Below, piece by piece: positions 1 to 11,480 of a stretch of 64,000 nt of DNA. This DNA comes from Lentinus brumalis (Eukaryota > Basidiomycota > Agaricomycetes > Polyporales > Polyporaceae), in the NCBI GenBank assembly GCA_001792895.1, contig MARA01000006.1, positions 1,550,001 to 1,614,000 of the forward strand. The letters are read 5' to 3'. The translations under genes and the position numbers were made by a program. The notes beneath the pieces were generated by a model, which saw nothing but the letters and a program-made list of their open reading frames with translations, did no database searches and was not told the DNA's origin. Each line of letters starts with the position of its first letter. The first letter of the stretch is position 1.

Positions 1-1010
1 TATCAGCGCTGCAAGCATTCAGGTTTCAAGCTCAAGAGAACACGGTGAGCTCGCGAGTCTCGGATTCGTCGTACTTGCCTTGTATGTTCACTGACCTCTC
101 GGACGCAGCAGGATAATGTCACGCGCCGCAACATTGTCCGGGACAGAGGACACGATCGAGGGCTAGACCGAGGAGGAGGAGAGAGAGGGCGAACGAGTCT
201 GCGCGACGGCTCAAGGTACGTCACGACTGCACCGTTCGCCCACACGCTTCTGCGTCTCCCACTACTACTCCTTTCGCTGCCCGTTGTCTCGGCGCAGTGC
301 TGGCGCAAAAGCGGGGACTCGTGTCATGAGATGCACAGTGTAGAGGGCCTCCAGCCCGCTGAACTTTGCGCGAGCATTGCCAGGTCCGACACCCGGGCGG
401 TTGCTGTATGCGGTATGCGGCAGGCGACAGATCCAGAGCGGGCAGTCAAATAAGCCCGCGTTTCAGTCGAGCAGGCGATGAGGAGAAAGGGAGCACCCGG
501 GGATGTCGCGATGTCATGGTGGTGGTAGGAGGCAGAGCCGCGTCGAGCCGTCCCGACGCGATGTACGCAGAATAGGCGCCCGTATTCCGACCGCGGATTT
601 GGACGTCCCGCGGTGCGTGTACCGCTGAGTCTTTCTCGCAGGTGTAGGGTAGAGATTGTGTATTTTCTGCCACTTTATGTACTCTACCTGTAGTCATTAA
701 TACACGAGTTCTTGGGTCCTCCGAATGCCCAGTGCGAGTCCGCTGCTTCGAAGTCTCGCAAGTTCCCCAGAGCACACCCTCCGACACTCCAGGGAGCACC
801 CCATGCCAAGACTGTCCCCAGAAAACACCCTAAGTTCAGCATTCGTGCTGAAGCAGGAAATCGTGCGCCCTCGGCTAGTGCGTCGGGACACGAGGCTACT
901 GCATGCCCGCCGCCGCCGCCGCCGGCTAGATATCCGACCACGTCTCTGCACGCGCCAGACTGTGCGAGGGACAAAATATATTTCTGCGCTATGTACACCG
1001 GCGAGCTAGC
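1..1010 (-). repeat. Dispersed repeat, copy A (incomplete at window edge)
   Basis: Read on the minus strand, this stretch matches 10510-11480 on the plus strand. Shared blocks include a start with GTGTACATAG then AGAAATATATTTTGT, a middle block with GACGTCCAAATC and GCGGTCGGAAT, and a later block with AACATACAAGGCAAG. The copies differ by many substitutions and small indels, so this is an old repeat family. No long conserved reading frame is visible in both copies, and no transposase motif was recognised. The copy begins directly where the PRM1-like coding sequence stops matching its family, so it probably inserted there. The other end lies outside the window. Confidence 0.75.
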
Positions 1011-2942
1011 TACGGTCTGGACGTCCGAGTTGACGGTCTCATTCAGCGTCGTCGTCGTGCTGTTCACCCACCCGAAGAGCCCGTCGTTGATCGTGGACTG
1101 CACGGCATCGACGCGCGCGTTCACCTGCCCCGCGTACGTCGCGGAGTCGTTGTACATGCTCGCGTTGACCGACGTCGCTATCAGATTCGAAAAGTCCGAG
1201 ACGGAGGCGGACGCCTGCTGCTCGTACTTGTGCTGAATCGGCCCGATCGCCAACAGCTGGAGCTCGACGGAGAGGAGGCCAAAGAACCCGATGAGGAAGC
1301 ATGCGAGCGCGGGCGGGTGGAACACGTAGTGTGCGAACCAGATGATCTTGTCCCTGCGTGCCGGGTTCATCCAGCTCTGCAACAGCAGGATGAGCTTCGT
1401 GACCCAGGGGTGCGCCATCGTCCCCTCGATGCTCATGAGGTCGTGGTTCGACGCCCGTGCGTACAGCTCGTTCCCGACCTCCAGCGTGGTCACGCCGGGG
1501 TCGCGCCGGAGATCGTCCTTGATGCGCCGGAAGTGGTCCTTCATCGCCCGCCACTTGTACCACTCGAGCCAGCAGTTCGCGGCAATGAGCAGGAAGATGA
1601 GGACGATCAGGATCGCAGTTCCGATCTTGACCATCTTGACCAAGTCGTGTCCAAGGTCGTCCACGACAGAGGTGTCCATTTGGTTGCAGAAGGTCACCGT
1701 GTTCTGGCTCGGAAGCGGCAGCGCGCTGACGTCAAAGTGCAGGCTCGCGAACGTGTCGTTGATGTCCTTCTTCAGCAGCTCGAAGGGAGAGTCGACGCTA
1801 GAAACGCGTCAGCGCATGATATGACATCGACTCGACTCGACGTACATGTCCTCAATCTTGTTCTTCAAGTCTGCTATGGTGGGCAGCGAGTTGTTGAGGT
1901 TCTGCAGCGCGCTCGTGAAGTCCGACGGCAGCGTCACGTTGTCCAGCGCAGACAGACTCGGGGTACTGATTTGCGGAGGCGTGAAGTGGAAGAAAGGGAC
2001 GTTGTTAGCCGCGTCCACAACCGTCTTGATCGCGCTGTTGAGCCCATTCACGTCGTTCTGGATGCTCGTCTTGAGACCGCTGAACGTGCTCTGCAGGAAC
2101 TTGTTGATCTGAGGGAGGCACACCAGTTAGTCTAAGTTGAAGGAGTAGACTAGACAGCCGCAAGGAGGAACGGAACCAGGAAGTGATATAATGGGGGCCT
2201 CTTGAGCGTCCCAAATATGGCGATCAAGATACGCTCAAAGTAGGGTTGCAACGCGCCAGGCCTCCCACACGCTTTGTGCGAATCCCGAAACGGGCGCTGC
2301 AGCAGGAGGCTGCGGACGAGCGGTGAGGCGAGCGGCCGCCGGCTGCAGAAGCTAGACCCCTCGTCCGGCGGATCATGCGCTAAGAAAGCTCCCAGTAGAA
2401 CGAAAGTGGCTGGAACACTGTACTCACCTCATCTACTGCACCAAGAAGAATGGACAGAGCACCGCGAACGACGAGCTCAATGAAGCACAGGAGGGTAGAC
2501 CGGTAGATATCAATGATGAAGTTGATGATAGCCTCCATGACGGTCAAGGCAAGGGTCATGGTCGCCCGAGCCGCGTTCAGCGTGCCGTTGACTGCATCCG
2601 TGATCTGCGCGTTCGTCGCGACTGCGAGGTAGCGGGGCATACTGGCAGCGGAGGTGGCGGCGTGCTCGGCGGCCTTACAGCTGGCAAGCAAGTCGGCCTT
2701 GACGTTCGCAACCGCATCGTTGGCGGAGTCCGAGGAGATCTGGAGACCGAAGACGATGAAGATGAGGGAGATGATGGGGTATGCGAGCCAGGTGAGCGAG
2801 AAGAGATGGGGAGCTGGAGGTACGGCCTGATGTCGTGGCTGTAGTCAATCTCCGTCTGTCCCTTCCGGCCCTCGTCGCGAGGGGGGTCGGTGTATGTCCA
2901 GTGGGAGTGGACGGGGTCGTAGTTCCAGGAGGCCTGGCTCAT
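1011..2942 (-). pseudogene. PRM1: PRM1-like plasma membrane fusion protein, 3' part interrupted by the repeat
   Basis: PRM1 proteins are multi-pass membrane proteins that help plasma membranes merge during mating or hyphal fusion. The protein starts MSQASWNYDP at 2942. It then shows the conserved [14 protein letters not shown] first membrane segment and a long extracellular stretch with N-glycosylation sites, and a later membrane segment (TAILIVLIFLLIAANCW) is followed by the WYKWRAMKDH region. A further hydrophobic segment (ALACFLIGFFGLLSVELQLL) precedes an NSTTTTLNETVN stretch. After about 1015 the family match ends and the frame runs into the dispersed repeat, which supplies a foreign tail ending near 684. 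Part of the conserved C-terminal half is therefore missing here or lies beyond the window edge. The frame also fails by one base at the G run 2808-2811, inside the first membrane segment. The family call is fairly secure; whether any function remains is not. Confidence 0.7.
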
Positions 2943-3798
2943 CGTGGTGTCGGCCGGCGACGAGAGGGATGTCTATGGGGGTCGAAAAGAGAGTAAGTCC
3001 CGAAGGAGGCGCAGGGGCTGCAGACCGCCTCTGCATGCTTTTGAGAAGACGTCGGCCATTGTTTTCGGTTACGTGCTGGTCGACGCTGGTCGACCTTCAT
3101 TGTCATTGTTCTCCCCAAAGTACTCACACAATTGAGCTGCCAAATGCGGAAGGCGGTGCGACCAGGTTACAGGTAGACGCTGGCGCGGACACCGCCACCG
3201 GCGCCTCAGCAATTCGAGCTGCGCGGGCGGCTGGCACAGGCCTCCAGGACCTGCTACTCATTCAATTGCGTCGTCAGATCATGATTGACCGGTGCACGCC
3301 ATATGCGCTATGGTCCAGATGTTCTGCAGGAAACAGACCGAAGTTGTTGCACGGCGAGACAGACGTGTTTTGCCAGAGGTGCGACGCAGGCCTCACGCAC
3401 TGGCAGTCTGTATCGACTCGTCCTCGTCCTCGTCGATGGCAACCTGATACGAAGTACCCTGTACAGCTCGTCAGTTGACTCGCTAACGTTGAAGGCTGCA
3501 GGTATAACATACGACAGCAACCACGGGACAGTCACACGAGCTGATACGACCGTCGACCACGGTGGTGGGAGCCGAAGAGCGCTGCCGGGCGATCGGGCAG
3601 CCTCTGGCTGACAGGTGGTTCAAATACAGGACGAGTCCCCGCTGCCCGCTCGGCACCTCTTTGACCTCGACGTCCACCACGCCCAACATCCTACTCAGCG
3701 TCCAACATCCTACTCAACGCCCAACATCCTACCCCACGCCCGCAAGGCTTAACGACCCTCACGACCCTTTCTACGCTCGTTTTGTACCATCTCTCGAT
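2943..3798. other. Intergenic, divergent promoter region
   Basis: This 0.86-kb stretch lies between the divergent PRM1-like and secreted-protein genes. No coding feature is supported. Its right end is the CT- and CCAAC-rich leader of the secreted-protein gene. The long plus-strand frame that crosses 3562-3798 simply extends the secreted protein upstream of its signal peptide. Confidence 0.6.
3681..3737 (+). repeat. Three 19-nt tandem repeats in a 5' leader
   Basis: The motif CCAACATCCTAC occurs three times at a 19-nt spacing, with units starting near 3681, 3700 and 3719. It lies 60-120 nt upstream of the chosen start of the secreted-protein gene. It may be part of the untranslated leader or a promoter element. 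Confidence 0.7.
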
Positions 3799-4983
3799 AT
3801 GCGAACACACGCTCTCTTCGTCCTCTGCGCCGCCGCGCTCACCATACCTACCTACGCTGCCCCGCTTTCTGAGTCGACGGTCATGAACCTCCCGCTCGCA
3901 CCCTCCATGACTCTCATCGCCAACGCGCCGACAGAGATCCCCAACCTGCCTATGGCCACGGGCTCCAGCAAGAAGCAGATGAACGCACACAAGGTCGAGA
4001 AAATGGAACGTCTCAAGCCTCTCCCGCTCCGTCGCGGGGTCAACTTCCGCCAGGCGGACTACGGCGTGAACCCCAACGTCACCTTCGACGCTCTACGCCC
4101 CGTGGCGGGCGTCGAGGCGAGCCCGTCCACAGCCGCCACTCCTGCTGCACACTCGAGGCGCTGGGATTCCTACGCCAAGTACGGTTCGGATGAACTCGCG
4201 AAGGGCCCAAATGACCTCGCCGAAGTCGATGCTACTCCCTCCGTGACTCCCGTCAATGCTGCGCCTGAAGCCTCTGCCGTCGCTCAAGACGTCTCTGACT
4301 CTGGTTCTGGCGACGGCTCGACCTCGAAGAGCTCCTCCGGGTTGCCCATCCGCGTGGGCGACCTTAGTAAGGCTGGTCCGAACCATATGCCCGTCTCTCC
4401 TGATATGTCGGTCGCATCCTCCCACCTCGGTCAGGCAGTCAAGACGTCGGGCGAAAGTCGCTACGCATCGTCGTACGCGGCGCACGATGCTCTCGCGAAT
4501 GCAGCCTTGGGAGGTGGTCCAGCCTCGACAGGAACAGTACCGTCGTCTGCCGACATCGGGAAGAAGGACGCGAACTTCGGAAAGGCGGATACACTCGACC
4601 ACGGCCTCCAACGCCGCGTCCTCGCGCCTACCTCGTACCTCTCCACTTCCGCGCCCATCCGCCGTATGAAGCAGTTCGCGCGAGATGTCGTGCAGTTCGT
4701 CGCCCGTCATTCGCTGGAGCTCAACACAGATGCTATCATCCCATCTCAGCCGGACCAGAGCCTGAACATGTCGGACCCCGAAGTCATGCGCGAGGAGGCG
4801 AGGAAGAAGAACATCGGCTTCTTCAACATCGACAGCAACCGGGCGGCTCCGAAACCCAAGCAACCCAAGGTGCCGTTCAACACCACCCAGTTGGCAACAA
4901 CGAACGGGACCGCGACTCCGTCGGTGCCGCTCGACAACAAGCAGGTGGACATGACGACCGAGAAGGCGAAGAAGGCGGCTTGA
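3799..4983 (+). CDS. Secreted proline/serine/alanine-rich protein with dibasic sites
   Basis: This is a single-exon frame of about 394 residues. The start MRTHALFVLCAAALTIP at 3799 was chosen because it gives a textbook signal peptide with cleavage near TYAAP; the open frame upstream (from 3562) has no such signal. The mature part is low complexity, rich in Ser, Ala, Pro and Thr, and I recognise no domain. Four Arg-Arg pairs (LPLRRGVNF, HSRRWDSYAKYG, LQRRVLAP, PIRRMKQF) could be Kex2-type cleavage sites. The segments after the first two resemble each other weakly, both ending in YG. Two NxT sites lie near the C terminus, which is lysine-rich. It converges on TAF12, 165 nt away. It could be a wall-associated protein or a peptide precursor; no function is assigned. 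Confidence 0.65.
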   Translation: MRTHALFVLCAAALTIPTYAAPLSESTVMNLPLAPSMTLIANAPTEIPNLPMATGSSKKQMNAHKVEKMERLKPLPLRRGVNFRQADYGVNPNVTFDALRPVAGVEASPSTAATPAAHSRRWDSYAKYGSDELAKGPNDLAEVDATPSVTPVNAAPEASAVAQDVSDSGSGDGSTSKSSSGLPIRVGDLSKAGPNHMPVSPDMSVASSHLGQAVKTSGESRYASSYAAHDALANAALGGGPASTGTVPSSADIGKKDANFGKADTLDHGLQRRVLAPTSYLSTSAPIRRMKQFARDVVQFVARHSLELNTDAIIPSQPDQSLNMSDPEVMREEARKKNIGFFNIDSNRAAPKPKQPKVPFNTTQLATTNGTATPSVPLDNKQVDMTTEKAKKAA

Positions 4984-5148
4984 GGGGATGTCCTGCTCGG
5001 TAGTGGCGGGCAGCGAGGAATGATGGTCTCAATCGGAGGAGTTGCAATTGGCATCGGGATCCGTTACAAGTACAGCGTGCATGACATGACACGGCAATGA
5101 TACATACTGGCACACGATTACACAGCAGACAACGACGACAGAGGTGCG

Positions 5149-6411
5149 CTACATGAGCTTCGCCTCCTTCTTGGCGAACTGAACCTGGGACAGCCGGTGA
5201 CTCCGGAGCGTCATCTGCGTACTCTGCGCGCCCTTCTTGTTCGACGTCGTGGTGGACGCAGCGGGGGCGATGGCCGTCTGCGAGAGTGATATTCGTGCCT
5301 CGTCTGACGCGAAGCCGGGTATACGGATGTTGTGATTGCGTTCTGGTAGTAATGATGAGCAGGCAGGCACAGAGCGTGCAACAAAGTGGGCGTACCGAGG
5401 TGGAGCTGAAGGTCCTTCACCTCCAGCGCATCCGCTCCTCGATGCTTGGCGAGCCGACATCCGAAGTTCGTCACGGAGTCGATGAACTCGTCAGCGATGT
5501 CGAGCAGTAGCTATATGCGCAATGGTGTCAGGCCGCGATATCCGTAGGGCAGGGAGATGCAGACGTACATCCTCGACCTCCGGCTCAATCTTGACGTTCG
5601 GGTCGATACTCGACACCAAGTCTTGTATTGACCGCCGCATGCTCTGGTCGCCAGGGGTGTTCTTGCGCCGCGTGCGGTTATCATCGAGCGTGAGCACCGT
5701 CGAGTCTTCCGGCTTCGCGACTTGCGGTGGCGCGCCTGAGCACACATCTCCGTTAAATCTGTGCGCACACACACATCATGTACGGATACGCACCTGTGAC
5801 ACGACCGCTGGGGATACCGCCCGTCAGCGATGGTCGACCTTGCTGGGCTGGCTGCCATTGCACGGGTCCTTGCGGCGTCACCGAGGGCGTTTGGCTGATC
5901 GGGTATGGGTCGCTGACGGGCGAGGCACTGAGGAACGGGGATGGATTGGCGGTCTTGAAGGCGGAGTTGGTGGGTGTAGCGGCGGCAGAGGCAGCAGCAG
6001 AGGTAGAGGCAGCGGGCTGTGGGTGACCAACCTCAATCACCGGGAAGTACGTACAAACGCAGGACTCACCTGCGTTGGGGCAGCAGTGCTTGATGCTCCT
6101 ACTTTGTGTTTGTCTGCGTACTGTTTCAGCTGCAACGTGAAAGAAGCGGTTCAGCTTCTGCCGCGTACTCTGCCCTCCGAACGCTGCGGTACAAAGGCGC
6201 ATACCTGGTTGATTTGCTGTTGCGTGAGCTTTCCTTGCTTCGCAAGCTCTCCGAGCTGGCTCATGTTCTGGATGAGTAACTGGGCGATGTGTTCGCCCGA
6301 GAGCGGGTCTCCTGTCTGCGACTTGAACGCATTACCCAGCGCTGTGATGATGTTGGTGGTCTGCTGTGACGCAGCAGCCTGTCCGCCGTTGGGGGGTGGG
6401 TTTGCGGCCAT
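5149..6411 (-). CDS. TAF12: TFIID/SAGA subunit TAF12, histone-fold protein
   Basis: TAF12 pairs with TAF4 (in TFIID) or ADA1 (in SAGA) through a histone fold and helps RNA polymerase II initiate. The N-terminal part ([11 protein letters not shown], start 6411) is Gln/Pro/Ser/Ala-rich and low complexity. The histone fold is C-terminal: [22 protein letters not shown], then after an intron [38 protein letters not shown] and [13 protein letters not shown]. These match TAF12 closely. The tail is basic and ends KKEAKLM. At least five short introns are visible, for example one ending at the CTGCTCGACATCG exon near 5508. The gene diverges from the F-box gene that starts 243 nt away, so the two probably share a promoter. 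Confidence 0.9.
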
Positions 6412-6653
6412 CGGGGGCAGTAAGAAAGACACAAGTACAAGCGGATGGCGATTCTGGGACTCTGACTTTGCTCTGAGTTGTGTTGAGGAGGAGCGTACAA
6501 AGGCAGAGACGCGAACTCGCGCGGCGCGCGCGAACACCGCGCACGTGCTCTTCCATATATGGAAGGCATTGTTCAGTGGCCTCTCCTCCCGCCCTCAAGT
6601 TCTCTCCCTCATCTCCGTCCGGTCCTCCTTCCTCTCTCTCCACCTCGCAATCA

Positions 6654-8506
6654 ATGTCGTCGCGACGCGCCGCAATATCTTCTCTTCCAGACGATGTTCT
6701 CCTCCTGATCATCAGCTATGTTGACGTTCAGGACATCCTATCCCTGCGCAAGGTACGCGCTCGCCACATTTAGCCACCACCGCGCCAGACTAACCACAGA
6801 TCGTTTTGTAGACGTCCAAACGCTTGTTCACGATGAGCAAGCTACGTTGGGTGTGGTACGATGCCATCAAACGTCACGTCGTCGAAGAGGGGCTCCCTGT
6901 GCCTGCCGCTGCGGTCGCCGACCTCAAGGCCCTCACCGCGGAGCACCTCGAAACGCGTGCCGTACATGCGGCCAGCTTCCACGAGAATTGGAACTCGGCC
7001 CACCCAGTCGTGAAAAACACCCTGGAGTTCTGCGCGGTGAACTACCTGGACGACCAGTTACCGGACGAGAACCGGTCAGCGGTCACCCACGTCTCGTTCC
7101 TGCCTGGACGGAACGGCCAGTACCTCATTACGGCCGTGGGACGCGTCTTGACGTGCTGGGAGGTTCCCCTCGGAGAGTCCGAGGCGTACCGGGTCGCCGA
7201 ATGGGTCTCGGCAAAGAAGATCGAGCAGGTGATCGTAAATGAAGATCCCAAGGCGGAGGTAGTCGTTGCATATGTCAGTGCGCATCCAGTAACGTGAGTG
7301 CTCCGTTCCTCTCTCAGACTGTGGGCAAGGCCTTGTACGAGGAAGTCTCTGATATCATCAGAGATCCCTCTATTCTGCCCTCCGATGCACCCAACCTGCG
7401 TCAGCAGAGTGGAGGTGGTCTTCGGGCAGGGTATTGCAGCAGTGCGGGCGGACTTTCACTTCGCCTATTCTTTCTTGTGGAGAAGATGCTGACCTTATTT
7501 TTGTCCTCTTCGCCACAGTCAAGGGGTTGTGGAATGCAGAGCGTTGTCGTTCGACAAGTTTCATGGCAGGTTCTACTGTCGAATGGAGCTCCGCGCCCAC
7601 CGCCAGGTTGTCATGCCTCTCCATCTGCTGCACAGCGACTACCTCATTTTCGGTGATCCCATGCATGTCTGCTTCTTGACGGCACCGACGATTGTGAAGC
7701 CTTTAGGCAAGTCGTCATTAGCGGAACTGCCGGTGAGTGAATACAAGTCCGCATTGAGCGATGAGCATTAATCACAATCTCCGCAGGACAACAAAGTCCT
7801 TACCGTGAAACCCCTCAACCGCTACCTCCTCGTTGTTCGACAACGAGCATTTGAGGTCATCATTGCGCCTACATGGATGGGCATTCGTGCATCGTATGCC
7901 TCTCTCATGAAGGTGTGCGCCCACATCGAACTGGACATCCCTGCATCCAGTGCCGTGGTCGTGGCACGTAACTCCTCGTTCGCTCTCGCCGACGAACTCC
8001 CCGACTGGCCCGCAGAGCCCGTCACGGTCCTCGCGAGGCATGTCGACGATGGCTTCGAATTGCTGTACCAGTACGACCTGTTCCCCAACCCCAAGGCGCA
8101 GGCCAGCCCGAAGGTACTCGAGGCGGCGGACTGCCCTCCTTGCATCTTCCCGTCGCTCTATACCCGCGTCATCAGTGTGGCGCCGTCGTGTTGCGACTTC
8201 CGCGTCGGCTCCAGTGGGAAGGGGTTCTGGACAGAGACGAGGAACATCACCTTGCGGCATGCTCGCACCCCTGCGCGCTGTCTGGTCGGTTTCACCGTCC
8301 GGCCGAACCCGTACGAGGGCAAGGACCCGACGAGGCGAACCGCCCATCTCCAGCTCTGCAAGGATACCCTTTACGCGCGGCGCTGTAACATTCACGAGAT
8401 CTTGTGGAAGAAGTATATGATCTCGTCGACGGCGCTGGAGGACACGGTAGGTCGGATTGCGGTGGGCGATGTGACGGGCAGGGTGGAAGTGCTCGATCTC
8501 GCATGA
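6654..8506 (+). CDS. F-box protein with a long C-terminal region
   Basis: The protein opens with an F-box (SLPDDVLLLIISYVDVQDILSLRKTSKRL), which binds SKP1 in an SCF ubiquitin ligase. About 480 residues follow without a recognised domain. They contain beta-rich stretches such as RNGQYLITAVGRVLTCWEV and LNRYLLVVRQRAFEVI that could form a propeller-like substrate arm. The start at 6654 is the first ATG after a CT-rich leader. Introns lie at about 6753-6811, 7274-7317, 7480-7519 and 7732-7785. The gene is divergent from TAF12. Downstream, the broken Smr copy starts 307 nt after its stop. F-box families are large in Agaricomycetes and the target cannot be inferred. Confidence 0.75.
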
Positions 8507-8565
8507 TCATGGTGGTTGCTGGCAAACCGCGTCGCTAACATTATATGTATATATTGGATCACTGT

Positions 8566-10509
8566 ACATCGCTGTCAACGTGCATTTTTGAGCAACTCCC
8601 AAGCAATTCGCTGCCCGCAAAACAATAACAGCATTCCGCGCGAGTCCGTGCGCGTCCGTGCGCGCGCAGCCCTCCGTTGGCGCGCGCGCCGTGAGAAAAT
8701 GGAGAGACACGAGGCCGTCGTTTCAGACGTCGAGCTCGCCATACTTATTTCTTGTCGCTTTCCCTCCTTCCTCGACGTCGCACTTCGCACCAAATTCTGC
8801 CGGGGCATGACCCATGGACAACCTCTTCGCCATCGGCGTAGGGCTCGGCCTACGCGCTCTCATCGACACCGTAACACAGCACAATCATAGAGTCAACGGG
8901 TCGCTCGTCGGACTCTGGGAGGGCGCCGTCCTCCGCCATTTCATCGCCAAGTACCCCTCATCTCTCGATCCATATATCGCGTACGGGTTTCGCCTCCTCG
9001 TCGACGTCTTGTGGACATCAAGCTGGATGCGGCTCATGATCGTCCTGCTCTGGACGTTCATGGGCATGCTGCTCTCCGATGTCGGCGTAGACCTCGCTGC
9101 CGACCGACGCTTCCGGAGACTCATGCGCAGCGTACGCCATACCGTCATCTACCCGCTGTTGCGCCAGGTATCGCGCAGTAGGTCGTCCTCGTCCTCCTCT
9201 CCACCACGCGCACAGTTCTTCGAGATCCCCGCCTCCGCCTCGACCACCTCAACCGTCCGGAGTCCCCCTCTGCAGCCGCGGAGTCCCACCGACGTCTCAG
9301 GACCTGCGCGCACGGGAGCGGCGACACCTGGCTTGCCTCGTCGACCAGCATTGCGTGTCCCCGGGTCGTTCTCTGACCGGCTCTCCGAGACCGACACCGA
9401 TGCCGCCCCGTCTATCTCCCGCGACCCATCTATTACGTCTCCTCCTGAAGGCTCAGTGACGTCTATGTCGCGGTCGTCCAGCTCCCGCACGCCCTCTGTT
9501 ACGTTCTCCGAGCCACTCGTTGCACAGATGCAGCCGGCTCCACGCCATTCTTCACGCTCTGCCTCACGACCTCCTGTTGTTCCTCTTCCTGGCGGCACCC
9601 CCCTCTCCCCCGGCGTGTACACTTATACCGCCGGTCCTCCCCGCTCTATCTTGTCGCCTCCAGTTCTTTCGCCCCCACCTCTCCCGGGCCCGGTGCTGCC
9701 TCCCATCGTGCCCGAGTTCCCTCCCGAGCGCCTGCGTACTCCCTCTGAGCTCGAGTATGTCGCCATCCCCGCCATCCCGGATAACATCGAACAAATCAAC
9801 CCCATCCGGTCTGCGCCACGCGTTCTCTCCGACGATGAACGCAGCGCCGGGTCCAGCGTGCGGGGCAAGGATCGGTCGGGCCTCACGACACCGACCAGCG
9901 ACACCGAACGCCCGAGGTTCGGCGCGGTCTACAGTCCCGAGCAAGTCAACTCTGGACTCACGACACCTGAGCGTCCACCCTTTGGCTTGCCCCTGTCAGA
10001 GTCCTTGATGAAGCTGGGCACACCCGAGCGTGGCGTCGAGAGACCTGTCCGATGTGAACGCCATTCCCATCCCCATCCGCGTTCACGAACGTGTTGCCGC
10101 TGATTACGCCGAGCAAGTGCAAGCGTCCCTCCATCCTGAGCTTCTTCCTGACATCAATACCCCTCAGCCGAGCCCGGGCCTAGTCCCGCCCGCGCAGTAC
10201 CTCCCAAGCCCCGTCGACGAGAAACATCGTATGCGGATGCCCGAGCCCGAGCCGGCCATCCCTTCGGATGTCGGTACCAGCAGGTTGAGCATGTCGGCGC
10301 CCCCGCCGCCTTATGAGCACACTCCTGGAACCATACCCGAGGAAGACGTGAACACACCTGTGGAAAGTGTCATTTCGAACGTTGGAGACCGACAGCGGCT
10401 GCTTCAGCGCGCAGAGTCGTTCAGGAGTATCGCGGACGAGACGGAAAAAGCGGAGGCAGCAGCTGAGGAAGGAGTGGCAGGATGCGAAGCGGAACAGGGA
10501 ATGGTGGAC
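8566..10509 (+). repeat. Segmental duplication, left copy
   Basis: This segment matches 18932-20838 in the same orientation. The coding part is roughly 98 percent identical by eye; the 5' flank is more diverged and has several indels. The match begins at ACATCGCTG in both copies and ends after TGGTGGACTGCG. Beyond that, this copy enters the dispersed repeat, while the right copy continues into the rest of the Smr gene. The right copy is complete, so this one is taken as derived. Confidence 0.93.
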
Positions 10510-10530
10510 TGCGCGGGCTGCGAGGGGTAG
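8814..10530 (+). pseudogene. Broken copy of the DUF1771/Smr gene
   Basis: This copy keeps the N-terminal membrane-proximal part (MDNLFAIGVGLGLRALIDTV) and the long Pro/Ser-rich middle of the intact gene at 19155. It then loses the frame. One base is missing at the C run 9990-9993, another at about 10024 (CACACCCGAG against CACACCCCGAG in the intact copy), and an A is gained near 10445. The first frame therefore ends at 10103. The coding match stops at about 10509, inside the DUF1771 part, so the Smr domain is absent. If translated, it would give a truncated N-terminal protein. The repeat that follows supplies the final stop. Confidence 0.88.
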
Positions 10531-11480
10531 ACAGCTCGCGGTGTACATAGTGCACAGAAATATATTTTGTTCCACATGTTATTGCGCGAACCGAGGGAGT
10601 GCGATAGCCGAGCTGGAGCTGGCGCATCTAGCCGGGGGCGGGAGTGCAGTAGCCTCGTGTCCAACGCGGCAGCCGAGGGCGCACGCCTTCCTGCTGCAGA
10701 ACGAATGCTGGACTTAGGGTGTTTCCTGGGGGTAGTCTTGGCATGGGGTGTTTTCTGGGGGTCGGTCTGGAGTGGGTGCTTTCAGGTGGGTTGGTATGGG
10801 GGCAGCGGACTCGCACTGGACATTCCGGGAAGGGTCGTGTATTCAGGACTACAGATAGAGTACACAGAGTAGCAGAATACACGATTTCTACTCTACCCTC
10901 GCGCAGAAATCCAGCCGGACAAGCACCGCGAGACGTCCAAATCTGCGGTCGGAATGCGGGCGCCTATCCCGCGTACCTTGCGTTTGGATCGCTCGCCGCG
11001 ACTCTGCCTCCTACCACCACCACGGCCGCGACGTTCTCCACTGCTCTATCCCTCCTCACCGCCTGCTAGACTGAAACACGGCCTTATTCGACTGTCCGCT
11101 CTGGATCTGTCGCACGCATACAGTGAGTGCGAGACACCCCGGCCAACCTCGCGTCAGACCTCGCACTGGCGTGCTGCCTCGGGCTCGCCCTCGACACCGG
11201 GCATCCCGAGGTCTCACGCCGGCACTACGTTGCCTCGATGAACGCGCCCTCGGGCGGGCAGCGACAGTGCGAAATCAAGAGGTGTCGGGGTGAATGAGGC
11301 CCACTGTACATGGTCGGGACATCCTTACCTCTGCTGAACAGCGACGCATCTCGTCCGCGCCTCGCACCCGGCCCTGCGACGCGGACATTGCGACGCGTGT
11401 CGTCAGTCTGCTTTATTCGGAAGGTTAGTCAACATACAAGGCAAGCGCGACGAAGAGGTCGAGAGCTCACTGTTCACCGC
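10510..11480 (+). repeat. Dispersed repeat, copy B
   Basis: This is the plus-strand counterpart of copy A at the left window edge. It starts a few bases after the truncated Smr sequence, with CGGTGTACATAGTGCACAG followed by AAATATATTTTGT. The match to copy A can be followed at least to AACATACAAGGCAAG near 11435 and the Ser/Arg-rich stretch after it. The right boundary is unknown because copy A leaves the window there. The near-palindrome GTGTACATAGTGCAC lies close to the shared end and could be a terminal hairpin. No transposase, reverse transcriptase or helicase motif was found in it. Confidence 0.75.

Noticed and set aside
1230..2135. 301-codon plus-strand frame
   Set aside because: It is antisense to the PRM1-like exons, rich in Val/Glu/Arg/Asp as expected from the complementary codons, and has no domain.
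4093..4863. 256-codon minus-strand frame
   Set aside because: It is the shadow of the secreted-protein gene on the opposite strand and has no motif or promoter.
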